Shown here piece after piece: positions 24,455 to 24,816 of a DNA stretch of 24,816 nucleotides; position 1 is the first letter of the stretch; every line of letters begins with the position of its first letter. The translations under genes and the position numbers were made by a program. Source of the DNA: Oceanococcus sp041625325 (GTDB lineage Bacteria; Pseudomonadota; Gammaproteobacteria; Nevskiales; Oceanococcaceae); NCBI GenBank assembly GCA_041625325.1, contig JBFJTN010000030.1:1-24816 (forward strand). The letters are read 5' to 3'. Below the pieces are notes generated by a model, which saw nothing but the letters and a program-made list of their open reading frames with translations, made no database searches and had not been told where the DNA came from.

Positions 24455-24816
24455 GGTCCGGTTCCTGGTCCGCCACAGGGGGGGCCGCCGAACTGCTGAA
24501 CCGTTCCTTGAGCGCATTCATGGGCATCTCGATATAGCGGTAGCTCAGGTCCGAGAGCAGGAACACCACGAGCAGATAGGGGATGGAGAAGGCCGCCGTG
24601 CCAGGCAGCCGGCCCAGACTGGCGGTGGCCAGTTCCAACAGCGGATGCGCGACGGCCAGCAAGGGGAAATGCAGTACGTAGGTGGAATAGGAGCGCTTGC
24701 CCAGATAATCCAGCAGCGGCAGGGTGAACAGGCGGCGAACCCAGCCCTGGTGTCCGAGTATCGCGGCGATGACCAGCCACCAGAACGCATTCACCAGGGT
24801 ATAGCCCCATACGTAC
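24411..24816 (-). CDS. C-terminal part of an OafA-type acyltransferase (5' truncated at window edge)
   Basis: The minus-strand frame is open to the window end (first full codon ends at 24815) and stops at 24411, giving about 134 residues. It contains at least three hydrophobic helices, with LLDYLGKRSYSTYVLHFPLLAVAHPLLE and LVVFLLSDLSYRYIEMPMNALKERF. The Gly-Lys-x-Ser-Tyr-Ser-x-Tyr-x-Leu-His and Tyr-Arg-Tyr-Ile-Glu-x-Pro motifs are the closing hallmarks of acyltransferase_3 proteins. It ends with a short Ala/Pro-rich charged tail and no SGNH domain. It likely acylates the same or a related surface glycan. Its end overlaps the start of the sulfotransferase-like gene by 14 or 44 bases, depending on the start chosen. 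Confidence 0.85.
   Translation of the reverse strand, partial: YVWGYTLVNAFWWLVIAAILGHQGWVRRLFTLPLLDYLGKRSYSTYVLHFPLLAVAHPLLELATASLGRLPGTAAFSIPYLLVVFLLSDLSYRYIEMPMNALKERFSSSAAPPVADQEPDHAAARRPDKAREPG

Noticed and set aside
1..24816. Defence system, mobile element or CRISPR array
   Set aside because: No transposase, integrase, nuclease or regular repeat was found; the coding content is consistently polysaccharide-related.

Overview
This window looks like the interior of a large surface-polysaccharide (capsule, exopolysaccharide or O-antigen type) biosynthesis locus from a high-G+C Gram-negative bacterium. By eye it is about two-thirds G+C. The Wzx-type flippase, the O-antigen ligase/polymerase-like C-terminus, the KpsS-like capsule protein and the OafA-like acyltransferases fit a proteobacterium, perhaps a gammaproteobacterium, but no phylogenetic marker is present and the assignment is an inference. 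No rRNA, tRNA, insertion sequence, CRISPR array or phage gene was seen.

Layout. (A) 1-4004, plus strand: the end of a membrane protein resembling a polysaccharide polymerase or O-antigen ligase, an OafA-type acyltransferase with a C-terminal SGNH domain, a GT4 glycosyltransferase and a class I SAM methyltransferase. (B) 3985-6845, minus strand: a three-gene group read as sulfotransferase, KpsS-like capsule-synthesis protein and FkbM methyltransferase. Its end overlaps group A tail to tail. (C) 6974-23174, plus strand: sixteen tightly packed genes, most junctions overlapping or separated by only a few bases. In order they are GT2, a GT75/RGP-like protein, two sulfotransferases, a TylF-like methyltransferase, a Wzx-like flippase, a GT23-like (FUT8/NodZ) fucosyltransferase-like protein, an FkbM methyltransferase, an acyltransferase, GT8, GT2, GT8, GT2, GT2 and two more sulfotransferases. 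(D) 23573-24816, minus strand: a diverged sulfotransferase-like protein and the C-terminus of a third acyltransferase. About 400 bases between C and D hold no gene I can support.

How the genes work together (inference). The seven or more glycosyltransferases would build a repeat unit on a lipid carrier, and the flippase would move it across the inner membrane. The truncated membrane protein at the left edge could polymerise or ligate it. Sulfotransferases, methyltransferases and acyltransferases would decorate the sugars. The outstanding feature is six sulfotransferase-like genes in 25 kb, which predicts a multiply sulfated, methylated and acylated glycan. The GT23-like and GT75-like genes hint at a deoxyhexose and a furanose sugar. 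Nucleotide-sugar synthesis, PAPS synthesis, the initiating phospho-glycosyl transferase and the Wza/Wzc-type export genes are not in the window and must lie elsewhere.
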